From an uncultured Porphyromonadaceae bacterium (GTDB lineage Bacteria > Bacteroidota > Bacteroidia > Bacteroidales > Muribaculaceae): a DNA stretch of 64,000 nucleotides. Both the position numbers and the translations under genes were made by a program. Numbering within the stretch: position 1 is the first letter of the stretch; the number at the start of each line of letters is the position of its first letter. The notes beneath the pieces were generated by a model. It was not told where the DNA came from. It worked only from the letters and a program-made list of their open reading frames with translations, and did no database searches. Positions 10,121 to 19,895 of the stretch are shown here, piece after piece. Where the stretch lies: the NCBI GenBank assembly GCA_947643165.1, contig CANRVB010000010.1, positions 24,296 through 88,295 on the forward strand. Direction: 5' to 3'.

Positions 10121-10193
10121 ACGATTATTTTCGATTGTCGTACCTGCTCCGCTTCAAACATTTTCGAAAAATAATACAGGCCAACGGAAGTGT

Positions 10194-10346
10194 TTATTTC
10201 CTGTGGGCCGCGCCCATTGCCGCAAGCAGTTCGGGTGTGAGAACTGTGTGCTTGTCGGCAAAATGATAGCCGTTAAGTTCGACAGGCCGCAACAGCCGCG
10301 CATTCTTGAGGGTAGGGCGTGCTATGATCTTTACTTTTGTGCTCAT
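10194..10346 (-). CDS. 50-aa small protein, possible leader-type peptide translationally coupled to the VKOR gene
   Basis: MSTKVKIIARPTLKNARLLRPVELNGYHFADKHTVLTPELLAAMGAAHRK*; ATG overlaps the VKOR stop as ATGA; not in ORF track (below length cutoff). Confidence 0.55.
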   Translation of the reverse strand: MSTKVKIIARPTLKNARLLRPVELNGYHFADKHTVLTPELLAAMGAAHRK

Positions 10347-11380
10347 ATATCAGCCGGATCAGATTTGTCGGGATTGTTGGATTTCTGGAAATTGATATGC
10401 GGGAGGATACGGTTGATAAGCAGGAGGGCTCCGGCGTAGCAAGCGCCAAGCAGCCAGAATCCGGTTGCCGGGGGAAATCCTTCTTTCAGCCATCCACCGC
10501 CGAAATAACAGAAAAACAGAAGCCACAGGGAGGCCTGCACGCTTACGCAGAGTGTACACCATGCTTTGGCGCGGAACTTCTGATACCAGATGCTCCAGAA
10601 TGTGAACGGGAGGCAACACACATTGCATGCCGCGAGCCAGGGCCAGGATGAAGGCGATGTGATCAACGCTATCAGACTAACGCCGAAATAGGCGAAACCG
10701 ACTTCGCTCCACCCGAACAGTCCGAAAAAACTTGCGGCGCTTGTCGAGAGCACTGAGTCGCAACCTCCCGCCTCAAGTACTCCGCACACGCGCTCGGCAG
10801 CCCGTGTATGTACTCCGTGAGATTTCTGCACGAGCATATACGTGAGCCACAGTCCGACTATGTCTATGAGCATTACCAAGATTGTGGACCAATGGCGATA
10901 TATGCCGTTTGTAATGCTGAGGTAGGCGAACAAGGCCAGCGCTATACCGCAAAGTATCCATCCTTTTCCTTCCGTAAGCAATTCATTGCGCCGGTGTTGC
11001 CGGTAGTCGGGTTCTGCCGCCTCAGGCGTCGGAAAGGCCAGAAACACAGTGCCGTCGCATGCCGACATGAGTGTACCTACCGATGTCTGGAGTTTAGATC
11101 CTTCGCTCTGATAGGTCACAGTGTCACCCTTTATATCGAGCACAATGATGAACCGACCCTTTTTTGTCCGGGCCATATAGGGCGGGGTGAGCAACCGGAT
11201 CTCGTTAATGTCGGTAAGCTCATAGCCTTGGCTGTCAACACCGTATTCGGCAAGCAGCTTGCTGTAGCCGAACAACGAGTTGAACGACATGCTACCGAAC
11301 CGGGCAGTCGAGTAGCCGTCGGTATGAGGCACATTGAGAGCCGTAAGGAAGTCTATGAATATATTTGGGGCGGAGGCCAT
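10343..11380 (-). CDS. VKOR-domain membrane protein with N-terminal C39-like (catalytic-Cys-less) domain
   Basis: N-terminal C39-peptidase-like fold sequence; several TM segments; loop cysteines CGVLEAGGCDSV and CXXC in FRAKAWCTLCVSVQASLWLLFF. Confidence 0.8.
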   Translation of the reverse strand: MASAPNIFIDFLTALNVPHTDGYSTARFGSMSFNSLFGYSKLLAEYGVDSQGYELTDINEIRLLTPPYMARTKKGRFIIVLDIKGDTVTYQSEGSKLQTSVGTLMSACDGTVFLAFPTPEAAEPDYRQHRRNELLTEGKGWILCGIALALFAYLSITNGIYRHWSTILVMLIDIVGLWLTYMLVQKSHGVHTRAAERVCGVLEAGGCDSVLSTSAASFFGLFGWSEVGFAYFGVSLIALITSPSSWPWLAACNVCCLPFTFWSIWYQKFRAKAWCTLCVSVQASLWLLFFCYFGGGWLKEGFPPATGFWLLGACYAGALLLINRILPHINFQKSNNPDKSDPADI

Positions 11381-11401
11381 TCGGGTGTCTGGTTTGATTG
11401 A

Positions 11402-11704
11402 TTACTCCTTTGAGTAGTAGTCCACTTTTCCTAAAAGCATGTCGCCGGTCATCTCGCCGCTGTGGCGCCATACCGGCTGTCCGTTCTTGTAGATGATGAA
11501 CGTAGGTATTGACTCAACGTTGGCTTCGGATGCGGATGCCTTGTTCTGGTCAATGTCATACTGAAAGACAGGTATGCGCTGATCAAGGAGTTCCTTGAGT
11601 TCATCGACTACCGGCATCATACGATGGCAATGGGGGCACCATGATGCATAAAACTCTACCAGTGCCACGGGGTTCTCTGTTATAGCTTGTTTGAAGTCTG
11701 TCAT
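11402..11704 (-). CDS. Thioredoxin-family protein, active site CPHC
   Basis: VALVEFYASWCPHCHRMMPVVDELK...VESIPTFIIYKNGQPVWRHSG. Confidence 0.92.
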   Translation of the reverse strand: MTDFKQAITENPVALVEFYASWCPHCHRMMPVVDELKELLDQRIPVFQYDIDQNKASASEANVESIPTFIIYKNGQPVWRHSGEMTGDMLLGKVDYYSKE

Positions 11705-11763
11705 ATTATTATCTGGTTTTTATTATATCAACAACCAGGGGATCGTTCGGTTCGATTGAATAT

Positions 11764-11804
11764 AGAACGGGCATCCCCGCCCGTGTGGCAGGGATGCCCG
11801 TTCT
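11764..11804. terminator. Strong hairpin between ilvC and the thioredoxin gene, no clear U-tract
   Basis: AGAACGGGCATCCC...GGGATGCCCGTTCT 14-bp perfect arms. Confidence 0.4.
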
Positions 11805-11825
11805 GAATGAGTATGGTTGATGAGA

Positions 11826-12869
11826 TCAGTTGTTTTCCGGGCGGAGAGAGCGTACGGTCACTGCGGTACGCCACATTTCGCTTTCTCTCATTTCTTTCAA
11901 CTCCTGCTCGAGCTTCTCGCGGTAGTCGGGCTTGCTGTTGGAGTCGATTGATATCTGGGCTTCGTTGCCCGACTTGACGCTCTCATATAGCCGTTCGACA
12001 ACGGGCTTGATGGCGTCGTGGAACGGACCCATCCAGTCGAGCGCGCCACGTTGTGCTGTGGTGGAGCAGTTAGCATACATCCAGTCCATGCCGTTCTTTG
12101 CGAACAGAGGCATGAGGCTCTGGGTCAGCTCTTCGACGGTTTCGTTGAATGCCTCCGAGGGGGTGTGGCCATTTTCGCGGAGCACCTCATATTGAGCCAG
12201 CAGAAGGCCCTGTATGGCACCCATCAGCGAGCCGCGCTCACCGGTCAGGTCGCTGGTAGCCTCGCGCGTGAATGTGGTTTCAAACAGATATCCAGAACCA
12301 ATGCCTATGCCGAGAGCTATGGTGCGGTCGAATGCACGGCCGGTGTAGTCCTGATAGATGGCATAGCTTGAGTTGAGGCCACGGCCCTCGAGGAACATTG
12401 TGCGCAGCGAAGTTCCCGAGCCTTTGGGGGCCACCATTATCACGTCGATATCTTTGGGCGGAACGACTCCGGTGCGGTCATTCCAGGTTATTGCGAATCC
12501 GTGGCTGAAGTAGAGAGCCTTGCCGGGTGTGAGATATTGCTTTATTTTGGGCCATACCGACATCACGGCTGCATCGCTGAGCAGGCACATGATTATAGTG
12601 GCTTTCTGGCAAGCCTCCTCGATCGGGAAGAGGGTTTCGCCGGGTTTCCATCCGTCTGCCACGGCTTTATCGTATGTCTTGCCTTCGCGCTGACCAACTA
12701 TAACGTTGAATCCGTTGTCGCGGAGGTTCATGCTCTGGCCGGGGCCCTGTACGCCGTATCCGATAACGGCGATGGTCTCGTCTTTGAGTACTTCACGTGC
12801 TTTTTCAAGAGGAAATTCTTCGCGGATGATGACGTTCTCTTCAATGCCGCCAAAGTTCATTTTTGCCAT
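11826..12869 (-). CDS. ilvC: Ketol-acid reductoisomerase
   Basis: ETIAVIGYGVQGPGQSMNLRDNGFNVIVGQREG; VPPKDIDVIMVAPKGSGTSLR; KARI motifs. Confidence 0.96.
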   Translation of the reverse strand: MAKMNFGGIEENVIIREEFPLEKAREVLKDETIAVIGYGVQGPGQSMNLRDNGFNVIVGQREGKTYDKAVADGWKPGETLFPIEEACQKATIIMCLLSDAAVMSVWPKIKQYLTPGKALYFSHGFAITWNDRTGVVPPKDIDVIMVAPKGSGTSLRTMFLEGRGLNSSYAIYQDYTGRAFDRTIALGIGIGSGYLFETTFTREATSDLTGERGSLMGAIQGLLLAQYEVLRENGHTPSEAFNETVEELTQSLMPLFAKNGMDWMYANCSTTAQRGALDWMGPFHDAIKPVVERLYESVKSGNEAQISIDSNSKPDYREKLEQELKEMRESEMWRTAVTVRSLRPENN

Positions 12870-12916
12870 ATGAAAATATGATTAGAATAGAGTAATTTTG
12901 AAAATTCGTTGATGAT

Positions 12917-13699
12917 TTATTGTCGGCCGCGCAGTATGAACCTGGCGGTCGTATGTATTGTGTTGTCGCAGGCACCGGCCATCGTGACGGTGTAAGTTAC
13001 CGTGTCCCCGGTCTCCTCCCTGATGGCATGCAGGTTGACATGCGCGCCGCAAAGTGCCTCGCGGTGGAAGAGTATGTCCATACGGACAAGAGTCATGGAC
13101 TTGTATTCGTCGACGGTCATGCAGTTGAGCATCAGTTCGACATAGCGTGTCGTGGTGACATGTCCGTTGAAGTCGAGATCGGTCACCCCGAATGTGTAGC
13201 TTGTGAACGGATTGTCGCTCAAGGCGGATCTTATCTTGGCCACGGGAGCCATAGCCGGTTGGCGGTCGGAGATGGCGGTGAAATCGGCCGCTACATCACT
13301 GAGGTCGGCCTGATGGCGGCTGTCGGCATCGATCGATGACCATATCGTGCGCGATTCGCCTACGTGCTCGCCGTTTACAGAAATATCGAAGCATCGTTCG
13401 CTGAAAAGGCGGTTGAACGATATGACCCTGGTGTCTATCCGGTATGTGTCGTACATCATCGGCCAGCGATCCATTTCTATGGCCATACGCCCCATGACCC
13501 ACAGGCGGTTGCGTTGACCAAGGCGTTGATAACCTATGTCGAGGCTGTCGGCGTGAGCTGTGGCAAGGGCGATAAGCTCACCGACAAGTCCTGCCGGAGG
13601 CAGTTCGCGCCTCACGTCGCACCCGTCGGCCGCTATCCGGCGTTCCATGCCCATCGTTGCCGACGGCTTAGCTGCAGCGTCTGTTGTCTCAGTCGTCAT
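12917..13699 (-). CDS. Acyl-[ACP] thioesterase
   Basis: RNRLWVMGRMAIEMDRWPMMYDTYRIDT...TDLDFNGHVTTTRYVELMLN; hotdog thioesterase pattern. Confidence 0.85.
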   Translation of the reverse strand: MTTETTDAAAKPSATMGMERRIAADGCDVRRELPPAGLVGELIALATAHADSLDIGYQRLGQRNRLWVMGRMAIEMDRWPMMYDTYRIDTRVISFNRLFSERCFDISVNGEHVGESRTIWSSIDADSRHQADLSDVAADFTAISDRQPAMAPVAKIRSALSDNPFTSYTFGVTDLDFNGHVTTTRYVELMLNCMTVDEYKSMTLVRMDILFHREALCGAHVNLHAIREETGDTVTYTVTMAGACDNTIHTTARFILRGRQ

Positions 13700-14246
13700 G
13701 AGTCAGTCGTTTCCGGCGTTCTTCCTGGCTCGACAGATATGCGTCGACAAGTTCTATCGGGCTCTTTGTGATGGAAATGCGTCCTGATCGTACGAATTGC
13801 GTCAGGTCGTAGCTTTTGAGCTCCTGAAAGAGCGATTCAGTCTCGTCGCTGTGTCCTGTTTTCTCAAGTATGGTGTAGTCGGGGGTGATATCGAGTATGC
13901 GGGCGTTGTGGCGTCGTATTATTTCCTCGAGATTCTTCTCTTCGAGCAGCTTCTGGGTGGATACTTTGTAGAGGGCCACTTCCTGATGCACGACCTCCTC
14001 GTCGGTATACAGAAAAGCCTTGATCACATCGATACGGCGCTCTATCTGCTGAATGGCTTTTTCGAGCGAGCGTCGGTCGCTGAAGCAGGTAAGGTGAATC
14101 TTGTGCACACCTTCAATGGCGCTCGCACTCGCGCTCACGCTCTCGATGTTGAGGCAACGGCGGGTGAATATGATCGACAGCTGGTTGAGCAGGCCGACAT
14201 GATTTTCGGTATATATGGCTATTGTGAATAGTTGCTGATCTTCCAT
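13689..14246 (-). CDS. ilvN: Acetolactate synthase small subunit
   Basis: LFTIAIYTENHVGLLNQLSIIFTRRCLNIESVSAS; ACT-domain regulatory subunit. Confidence 0.92.
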   Translation of the reverse strand: MEDQQLFTIAIYTENHVGLLNQLSIIFTRRCLNIESVSASASAIEGVHKIHLTCFSDRRSLEKAIQQIERRIDVIKAFLYTDEEVVHQEVALYKVSTQKLLEEKNLEEIIRRHNARILDITPDYTILEKTGHSDETESLFQELKSYDLTQFVRSGRISITKSPIELVDAYLSSQEERRKRLTHDD

Positions 14247-14249
14247 TTG

Positions 14250-15986
14250 TCAATCATTCAGGGTGTTTACATCAAAAATTTCATCTTTCGACAGCATCAC
14301 GTAGTCTACTGCGCAGCCGTTGGGTGTCATCGGGAATACCATGTCGCACTCGTCGACGGTGACATTGAGCATATACGGTCCGTCGTATTCCATCATGCGG
14401 GTTATGGCCCCGTCGAGTTGGCTGCGCTTCTCAACGTTCTCGGCCTTGATACCGTAGGCGTCGGCAAGCTCCACAAAGTCGGGATTGACCATAGGGGTCT
14501 GGGAGAACCGGTTGTTGTAGAAGAGAGCCTGCCATTGGCGTACGTTGCCCAGATAATTGTTGTTGAGTACGATTATCTTTACAGCGACACCGTATTGCAT
14601 GATTGTGCCGAGTTCCTGTACGGTCATCTGTATGCCACCGTCGCCGGTGAACACGCACACTGTGCGGTGAGGGGCACCCATTTTGGCTCCTATTCCGGCG
14701 GGCAGCCCGAAGCCCATTGTGCCGAGACCTCCCGATGTGATTATGCTTCGTGGGGCAGTGTAGCGGAAGTAGCGGGCCGAGAGCATCTGGTTGAGGCCAA
14801 CGTCGGTGACGAGTATCGGGTCGATTCCGGCGGCAAGCGATACTTTGCGTGCCACCTCGCCCATCTTGCACATTCCATCAGGATCGTCATTGCACAGTTC
14901 CGGTTGGATGATCTTCTCGGTCTCTATTTTTGCGCAGGTGTCGAAGGATTTCTGCCAGTCGGTGTGCTTTGCCTCGCGGACGAATGGATAGAGCCGGTGG
15001 AGCACCTCGCGCGCGTCGCCGTGGATCTTGACGTAGCTCTTCACGTTTTTGTCAAACTCGGCTGCGTCGATGTCGATGTGTACTATCTTGGCGTTGGGTG
15101 CATACTTGTCGAGCTCGCCGGTGACACGGTCGTCAAAACGCATGCCTACGGCTACTATCAGGTCGGCACGGTTGGTATTTACGTTCGGTCCGATATTTCC
15201 GTGCATGCCGAGCATTCCTTTATACATAGGATGATCGCTTGGCATAGTCGAGAGGCCCAGCAGGGTAGAGGCTACAGGCAGATCGGCTTTCTCTACAAGT
15301 GCCGACAGCTCTTTCTCGGCCCCGGAGATCATCACTCCGTGGCCTGCGAGCACCAGCGGACGGTCGGCCGAGTTGATCAGCGATGCCACAACCTGCAGAT
15401 CCGTGTCATGAACTTCCGGATAGGGAATGTAGCTGCGGATGAAGTTGCAGCGGCGGTAGCGGTCCCATTCGAGAGTACCGGTCTGTGCATCTTTGGCTAT
15501 GTCGAGGACTACCGGGCCCGGACGTCCGGTGTTGGCTATATAGAATGCCTTGGCCAGAGCTGCCGGTATGTCAGCGGAGTTGCGTATCTGGATGGTCCAT
15601 TTGGATATCGGCTGGGTTATGCCCACAACGTCGGTCTCCTGGAATGAGTCGCTGCCGAGAAGCCATGAATTGACCTGACCTATTATCACTACCAGGGGAG
15701 TGCAGTCGACATTGGCGTCGCTCAGTCCGGTGATCACATTGGCCGCGCCGGGTCCCGACGTCACTATCACTACGCCTGTGCGCAGGCTGGCGCGTGCATA
15801 TCCCTGCGCGGCATGAATCGCACCCTGCTCATGGCGTGTGAGCACGTGGGTTATCTTGTCTGCATAGTCATACAGGGTGTCATATACCGGTATGATAGCT
15901 CCACCCGGATAGCCGAACACTCTGTCGACTCCCTCACAGATCAGGCCGCGCACTATTGCCTCGGCTCCAGTTATTATCTCGCTCAT
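14250..15986 (-). CDS. ilvB: Acetolactate synthase large subunit
   Basis: TPP enzyme: GAEAIVRGLICEGVDRVFGYPGGAIIPVYD; GDGGIQMTVQELGTIMQYGVAVKIIVLNNNYLGNVRQWQ. Confidence 0.96.
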   Translation of the reverse strand: MSEIITGAEAIVRGLICEGVDRVFGYPGGAIIPVYDTLYDYADKITHVLTRHEQGAIHAAQGYARASLRTGVVIVTSGPGAANVITGLSDANVDCTPLVVIIGQVNSWLLGSDSFQETDVVGITQPISKWTIQIRNSADIPAALAKAFYIANTGRPGPVVLDIAKDAQTGTLEWDRYRRCNFIRSYIPYPEVHDTDLQVVASLINSADRPLVLAGHGVMISGAEKELSALVEKADLPVASTLLGLSTMPSDHPMYKGMLGMHGNIGPNVNTNRADLIVAVGMRFDDRVTGELDKYAPNAKIVHIDIDAAEFDKNVKSYVKIHGDAREVLHRLYPFVREAKHTDWQKSFDTCAKIETEKIIQPELCNDDPDGMCKMGEVARKVSLAAGIDPILVTDVGLNQMLSARYFRYTAPRSIITSGGLGTMGFGLPAGIGAKMGAPHRTVCVFTGDGGIQMTVQELGTIMQYGVAVKIIVLNNNYLGNVRQWQALFYNNRFSQTPMVNPDFVELADAYGIKAENVEKRSQLDGAITRMMEYDGPYMLNVTVDECDMVFPMTPNGCAVDYVMLSKDEIFDVNTLND

Positions 15987-16013
15987 ATATGTGATGTATC
16001 TTCGTTCTGGTTA

Positions 16014-17837
16014 TTAAAGTCTTACTCCGCCCTTATCAGCCGAGGCCACCATTGAGGCGTATGCCTTGAGAGCGCGGCTCACCTGACGGTCGCGTCCACG
16101 CGGGGTGAATGCCTCCGATCCGTGGGCTTCCTCACGCCGGCGGCGTTCATCCAGCTCCTCCCGGCTAAGCTCTACATTGATGGTGCGGGCCGGTATGTCG
16201 ATGCTTATTATATCTCCGTCCTCGACGAGGCCTATCGCACCTCCCGAGGCTGCTTCAGGCGATATGTGGCCTATCGACAATCCGCTTGTTCCGCCGGAAA
16301 AACGGCCGTCGGTTATCAACGCGCACTCTTTGCCCAGATGGCGGCTCTTTATGTAGCTCGTGGGATAGAGCATTTCCTGCATTCCGGGACCTCCCTTGGG
16401 ACCCTCGTAGGCTATCACTACCACGTCGCCCGAGTTTACCTTGCCGCCGAGTATGCCTTCTACGGCTTCCTCCTGGCTGTGGAACATGCGTGCGGGGCCG
16501 CGGAACCGGAATATGCTTTCATCTACTCCGGCCGTCTTTACAACACATCCGTCTTCCGCAATGTTTCCGCGAAGCACGGCTATGCCGCCATCTTTCACGT
16601 AAGCATGCTCCATATCGCGTATGCACCCCGAGCTGCGGTCGGTATCCAGACTGCCGTAATACGACATTTGCGAGCCCAGGCTCAGGTTGCGCTTCTCGCC
16701 CGGAGCGCTCCGCCACAGTTCGTCGGCCTCGTCCGTATAATTCTTGCCCCCTATGGCCCAGTGGTCTATAGCCTCGCCAAGGGTCAGTCGGTCGGCTCGG
16801 CTCACACTTGTATCTACAAGTCCGTTGTCGGCCAGTATCTTCATTATCGACAGTATTCCGCCGGCGCGGTTCACATCCTGGATGTGATAGTGCGAGTTGG
16901 GGGCCACCTTGCACAGCACCGGAGTGCGGCGCGACAGCATGTCTATGTCGTCTATGGTGAAATCGGCGCCTGCCTCATGGGCTATGGCCAGCAGATGGAG
17001 CACTGTGTTTGTCGATCCGCCCATGGCTATGTCGAGAGTCATCGCATTAAGAAATGCGCTGCGGTTGGCTATGCTGCGCGGTAGCACACTCTCATTGCCG
17101 TCGCGGTAATACGCATAGGTGTTCTCCACTATCTGCCGTGCGGCTTTTTTGAACAGTTCGCGGCGGTTGATATGCGTGGCTACTACCGTACCGTTGCCGG
17201 GCAGCGCCAGGCCTATGGCCTCGTTAAGCGAGTTCATCGAATTGGCGGTGAACATGCCCGAGCACGAGCCGCACGTCGGGCAGCTGTGTCTTTCGAGCTG
17301 CTCAACAGTCTCGTCAGGCACCGACGTGTCGGCCGCATCTACCATCACGTCGATCAGATCGAGCGACCTGTCGCCCAGCTTGCCCGCTTCCATCGGGCCG
17401 CCGCTTACGAATATCGTAGGTATGTTCAGCCTCATTGCAGCTATGAGCATACCCGGGGTCACCTTGTCGCAGTTGCTTATGCACACCATTGCGTCGGCCT
17501 TGTGCGCATTGACCATATATTCCACCGAGTCGGCTATCAGTTCGCGCGACGGCAGCGAATAGAGCATTCCGTCGTGGCCCATCGCTATTCCGTCATCAAT
17601 CGCTATGGTGTTGAATTCGGCCGCAAAACATCCCTGACGCTCTATCTCAGCCTTTACCTCCTGGCCTATCTCATGCAGATGCGTATGACCCGGAACAAAC
17701 TGTGTGAACGAATTTACTATTGCTATTATCGGCTTGCCTATCTGGTCCTCTTTCATGCCGTTGGCGCGCCACAGGGCTCTTGCGCCGGCCATGCGCCGGC
17801 CCATTGTGCTGGCTGCGCTCCGTAATTTATGTACCAT
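16014..17837 (-). CDS. ilvD: Dihydroxy-acid dehydratase
   Basis: Start trimmed to [28 protein letters not shown] at 17837; [47 protein letters not shown]. Confidence 0.95.
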   Translation of the reverse strand: MVHKLRSAASTMGRRMAGARALWRANGMKEDQIGKPIIAIVNSFTQFVPGHTHLHEIGQEVKAEIERQGCFAAEFNTIAIDDGIAMGHDGMLYSLPSRELIADSVEYMVNAHKADAMVCISNCDKVTPGMLIAAMRLNIPTIFVSGGPMEAGKLGDRSLDLIDVMVDAADTSVPDETVEQLERHSCPTCGSCSGMFTANSMNSLNEAIGLALPGNGTVVATHINRRELFKKAARQIVENTYAYYRDGNESVLPRSIANRSAFLNAMTLDIAMGGSTNTVLHLLAIAHEAGADFTIDDIDMLSRRTPVLCKVAPNSHYHIQDVNRAGGILSIMKILADNGLVDTSVSRADRLTLGEAIDHWAIGGKNYTDEADELWRSAPGEKRNLSLGSQMSYYGSLDTDRSSGCIRDMEHAYVKDGGIAVLRGNIAEDGCVVKTAGVDESIFRFRGPARMFHSQEEAVEGILGGKVNSGDVVVIAYEGPKGGPGMQEMLYPTSYIKSRHLGKECALITDGRFSGGTSGLSIGHISPEAASGGAIGLVEDGDIISIDIPARTINVELSREELDERRRREEAHGSEAFTPRGRDRQVSRALKAYASMVASADKGGVRL

Positions 17838-18055
17838 ATCTCGAATTGATGCGGAAACTATTCTTTTATTTACTTTCGGTTGCAAATATATTATTTCCAC
17901 CCCTCCTGAACAAATAAATGCACAACTTTTCGCACTTTGTGTCTTATAAATATTAAATTATTTGCTATCTTTGCCTAATATTCCTAACAATCACCGACTG
18001 TCCCGGACCACCTTCCCGCTCCTCATCCGGCATCCGGAATTCCACACCATCTCTC

Positions 18056-18430
18056 ATGTCTACCCACAACGATATCGGACACCTTGGCGAGCAGATAGCG
18101 CGCGACTATCTCATTGCTCGCGGATATGCCGTTTTCACCGGAAACGACCGGTCGGCAGGAGCCGAGATCGATATCATTGCATTCTCCGGCCCGTTTATAA
18201 TTTTCGCCGAGGTCAAGACCCGCAACTACCATCCTATCGATCCCATCGAAGTGGTCGGTACACGTAAGCGTAACCGTATTTGCCGCGCTGCCGACGCCTT
18301 TATCCGGGCAAACAACATCCGCCACGAGCCTCGCTTCGACATCATCACCGTTGCTCTGTTGCCCGGATCGCGCCCTCCCGTCATTTCCCATTACCCCGAC
18401 GCGTTTTTCCCCGCAATATCCACTTTATGA
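18056..18430 (+). CDS. YraN/UPF0102 family endonuclease-like protein
   Basis: MSTHNDIGHLGEQIARDYLIARGYAVFTGNDRSAGAEIDIIAFSGPFIIFAEVKTRN. Confidence 0.9.
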   Translation: MSTHNDIGHLGEQIARDYLIARGYAVFTGNDRSAGAEIDIIAFSGPFIIFAEVKTRNYHPIDPIEVVGTRKRNRICRAADAFIRANNIRHEPRFDIITVALLPGSRPPVISHYPDAFFPAISTL

Positions 18431-18500
18431 CCCGCCTCCGTCCCCACTTCCGGCCACCAACCTTTTTATAGAATCATTGACATAACTTTTGATGCAAAAA

Positions 18501-18532
18501 TTTGCATATATTCAGTCACTCCTTTAACTTTG
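18501..18532 (+). promoter_or_regulatory. Promoter of rubrerythrin: -33 TTTG (18501-18504), -7 TAACTTTG (18525-18532)
   Basis: 20-bp spacing matches Bacteroidales consensus. Confidence 0.65.
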
Positions 18533-18597
18533 TACCGCTGTTGTCATTACGACACAGCCATAACCTTAAAAATTATCACTTTTAGCACATAATTAGA

Positions 18598-19149
18598 ATG
18601 ATCAAGAAATTTATCTGCACCGTTTGCGGCTACGTTCACGAAGGTGAAGCTGCTCCCGAGAAGTGCCCCATCTGCGGCGCTCCCGCTTCAAAATTCAAAG
18701 AGCTCGTAGAGACCGACGAACTCGTTTTCGTCACTGAGCATGAGATCGGTGTGGCAAAAGATACCGACGACCAGATGAAGGCCGACCTCCTCGCTCATTT
18801 CAACGGCGAGTGTGGCGAAGTCGGAATGTACCTCGCCATGAGCCGTCAGGCCGACCGCGAAGGTTACCCCGAGATTGCCGAAGCCTTCAAGCGCTACGCT
18901 TTCGAGGAAGCCGAGCACGCCTCTAAGTTCGCCGAACTCCTCGGCGAGTGTGTTTGGGACACCAAGACCAACCTCCAGAAGCGTATGGCTGCCGAAGCCG
19001 GTGCTAACGAAGATAAAATGCGCATCGCACGTCGCGCTAAAGAACTTGGCCTTGACGCCATCCACGACACTGTTCACGAGATGGCTAAGGACGAAGCCCG
19101 CCACGGTCAGGGCTTCCAGGGCCTTTACAAGCGTTTCTTTGCAAAATAA
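18598..19149 (+). CDS. Rubrerythrin / NADH peroxidase-type ferritin-like protein
   Basis: Rubredoxin [29 protein letters not shown] plus ferritin-like ExxH motifs ([24 protein letters not shown]). Confidence 0.92.
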   Translation: MIKKFICTVCGYVHEGEAAPEKCPICGAPASKFKELVETDELVFVTEHEIGVAKDTDDQMKADLLAHFNGECGEVGMYLAMSRQADREGYPEIAEAFKRYAFEEAEHASKFAELLGECVWDTKTNLQKRMAAEAGANEDKMRIARRAKELGLDAIHDTVHEMAKDEARHGQGFQGLYKRFFAK

Positions 19150-19168
19150 GCGCTTTCTACGCGAAGAT

Positions 19169-19199
19169 AAAGGGACTCCATCGGAGTCCCTTTATTTTT
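19169..19199 (+). terminator. Intrinsic terminator after rubrerythrin
   Basis: AAAGGGACTCC-ATC-GGAGTCCCTTT ATTTTTA. Confidence 0.8.
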
Positions 19200-19227
19200 A
19201 TCTCATATTTTTTCTTGTTGCATCCGT

Positions 19228-19776
19228 TCACTGTTCCTCATCAAGAGTCACAAGCCCGATGTTTGTCGACGTATTAAATTGCATCGTGTTTACAATACTC
19301 TCTAAATCCGATGCCTTGATACTTCCGTCTATATGAATGGCAGCCACCCCCGAACCTGCCGTCATGATCGCCGTGAACGACTTGATTTTGTCGCCATCCA
19401 CCTTGCCGTATATCGGAGTCCCGTTCTTGTCGGTTTCCAGCAGGTCAAGCCCCTGGTTCTCTATCACGGTTGCTATTTGCTTCTTATGGTCTGCTATTTT
19501 GTCCTGACTGCTGGTCATCTGTAGCGTTAGCTTGTTGTTGCTGAACGATGCGGTCGGTGATATCAGATACATTACCAATTCTATGTTTTTGGCATCTTTG
19601 AGGACTCGTTTGGCCTGCTTTATATCTCCGGTCTTCGAAGCCTCCGCCTGCTTCAGAAACTCCTTCTTGCTCATATACACGTGAGCATCCGCATTCAGGC
19701 CGTCAAATATTTGCTTGGCGTCAACCCACATCGTTGTGAGTGCGACAACCGCTATCAGAGCAATGATTCTGTTCAT
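19228..19776 (-). CDS. DUF4252 family protein
   Basis: Start trimmed to MNRIIALIAVVALTTMWVDAKQIFDGLNADAHVYMSKKEFLKQAEASKTGDIKQAKRVLKDAKNIELVMY; sits downstream of ECF sigma factor. Confidence 0.75.
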   Translation of the reverse strand: MNRIIALIAVVALTTMWVDAKQIFDGLNADAHVYMSKKEFLKQAEASKTGDIKQAKRVLKDAKNIELVMYLISPTASFSNNKLTLQMTSSQDKIADHKKQIATVIENQGLDLLETDKNGTPIYGKVDGDKIKSFTAIMTAGSGVAAIHIDGSIKASDLESIVNTMQFNTSTNIGLVTLDEEQ

Positions 19777-19895
19777 GGTCAAAATAGTGTTTAAGGTTTT
19801 GGAATGCGCAAATCTAACGATTATTCCGTTCACTTGCAACATTTCCCCCCCCCAAAAAAAAAAAGCGGTCCGGGCATACCCCGTCAGTCTGACTC

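Noticed and set aside
14232-15647. 471-aa plus-strand ORF
   Set aside because: Antisense shadow of ilvB; composition (H/Y/V-rich, no motifs) is typical of frames opposite a GC-biased gene.
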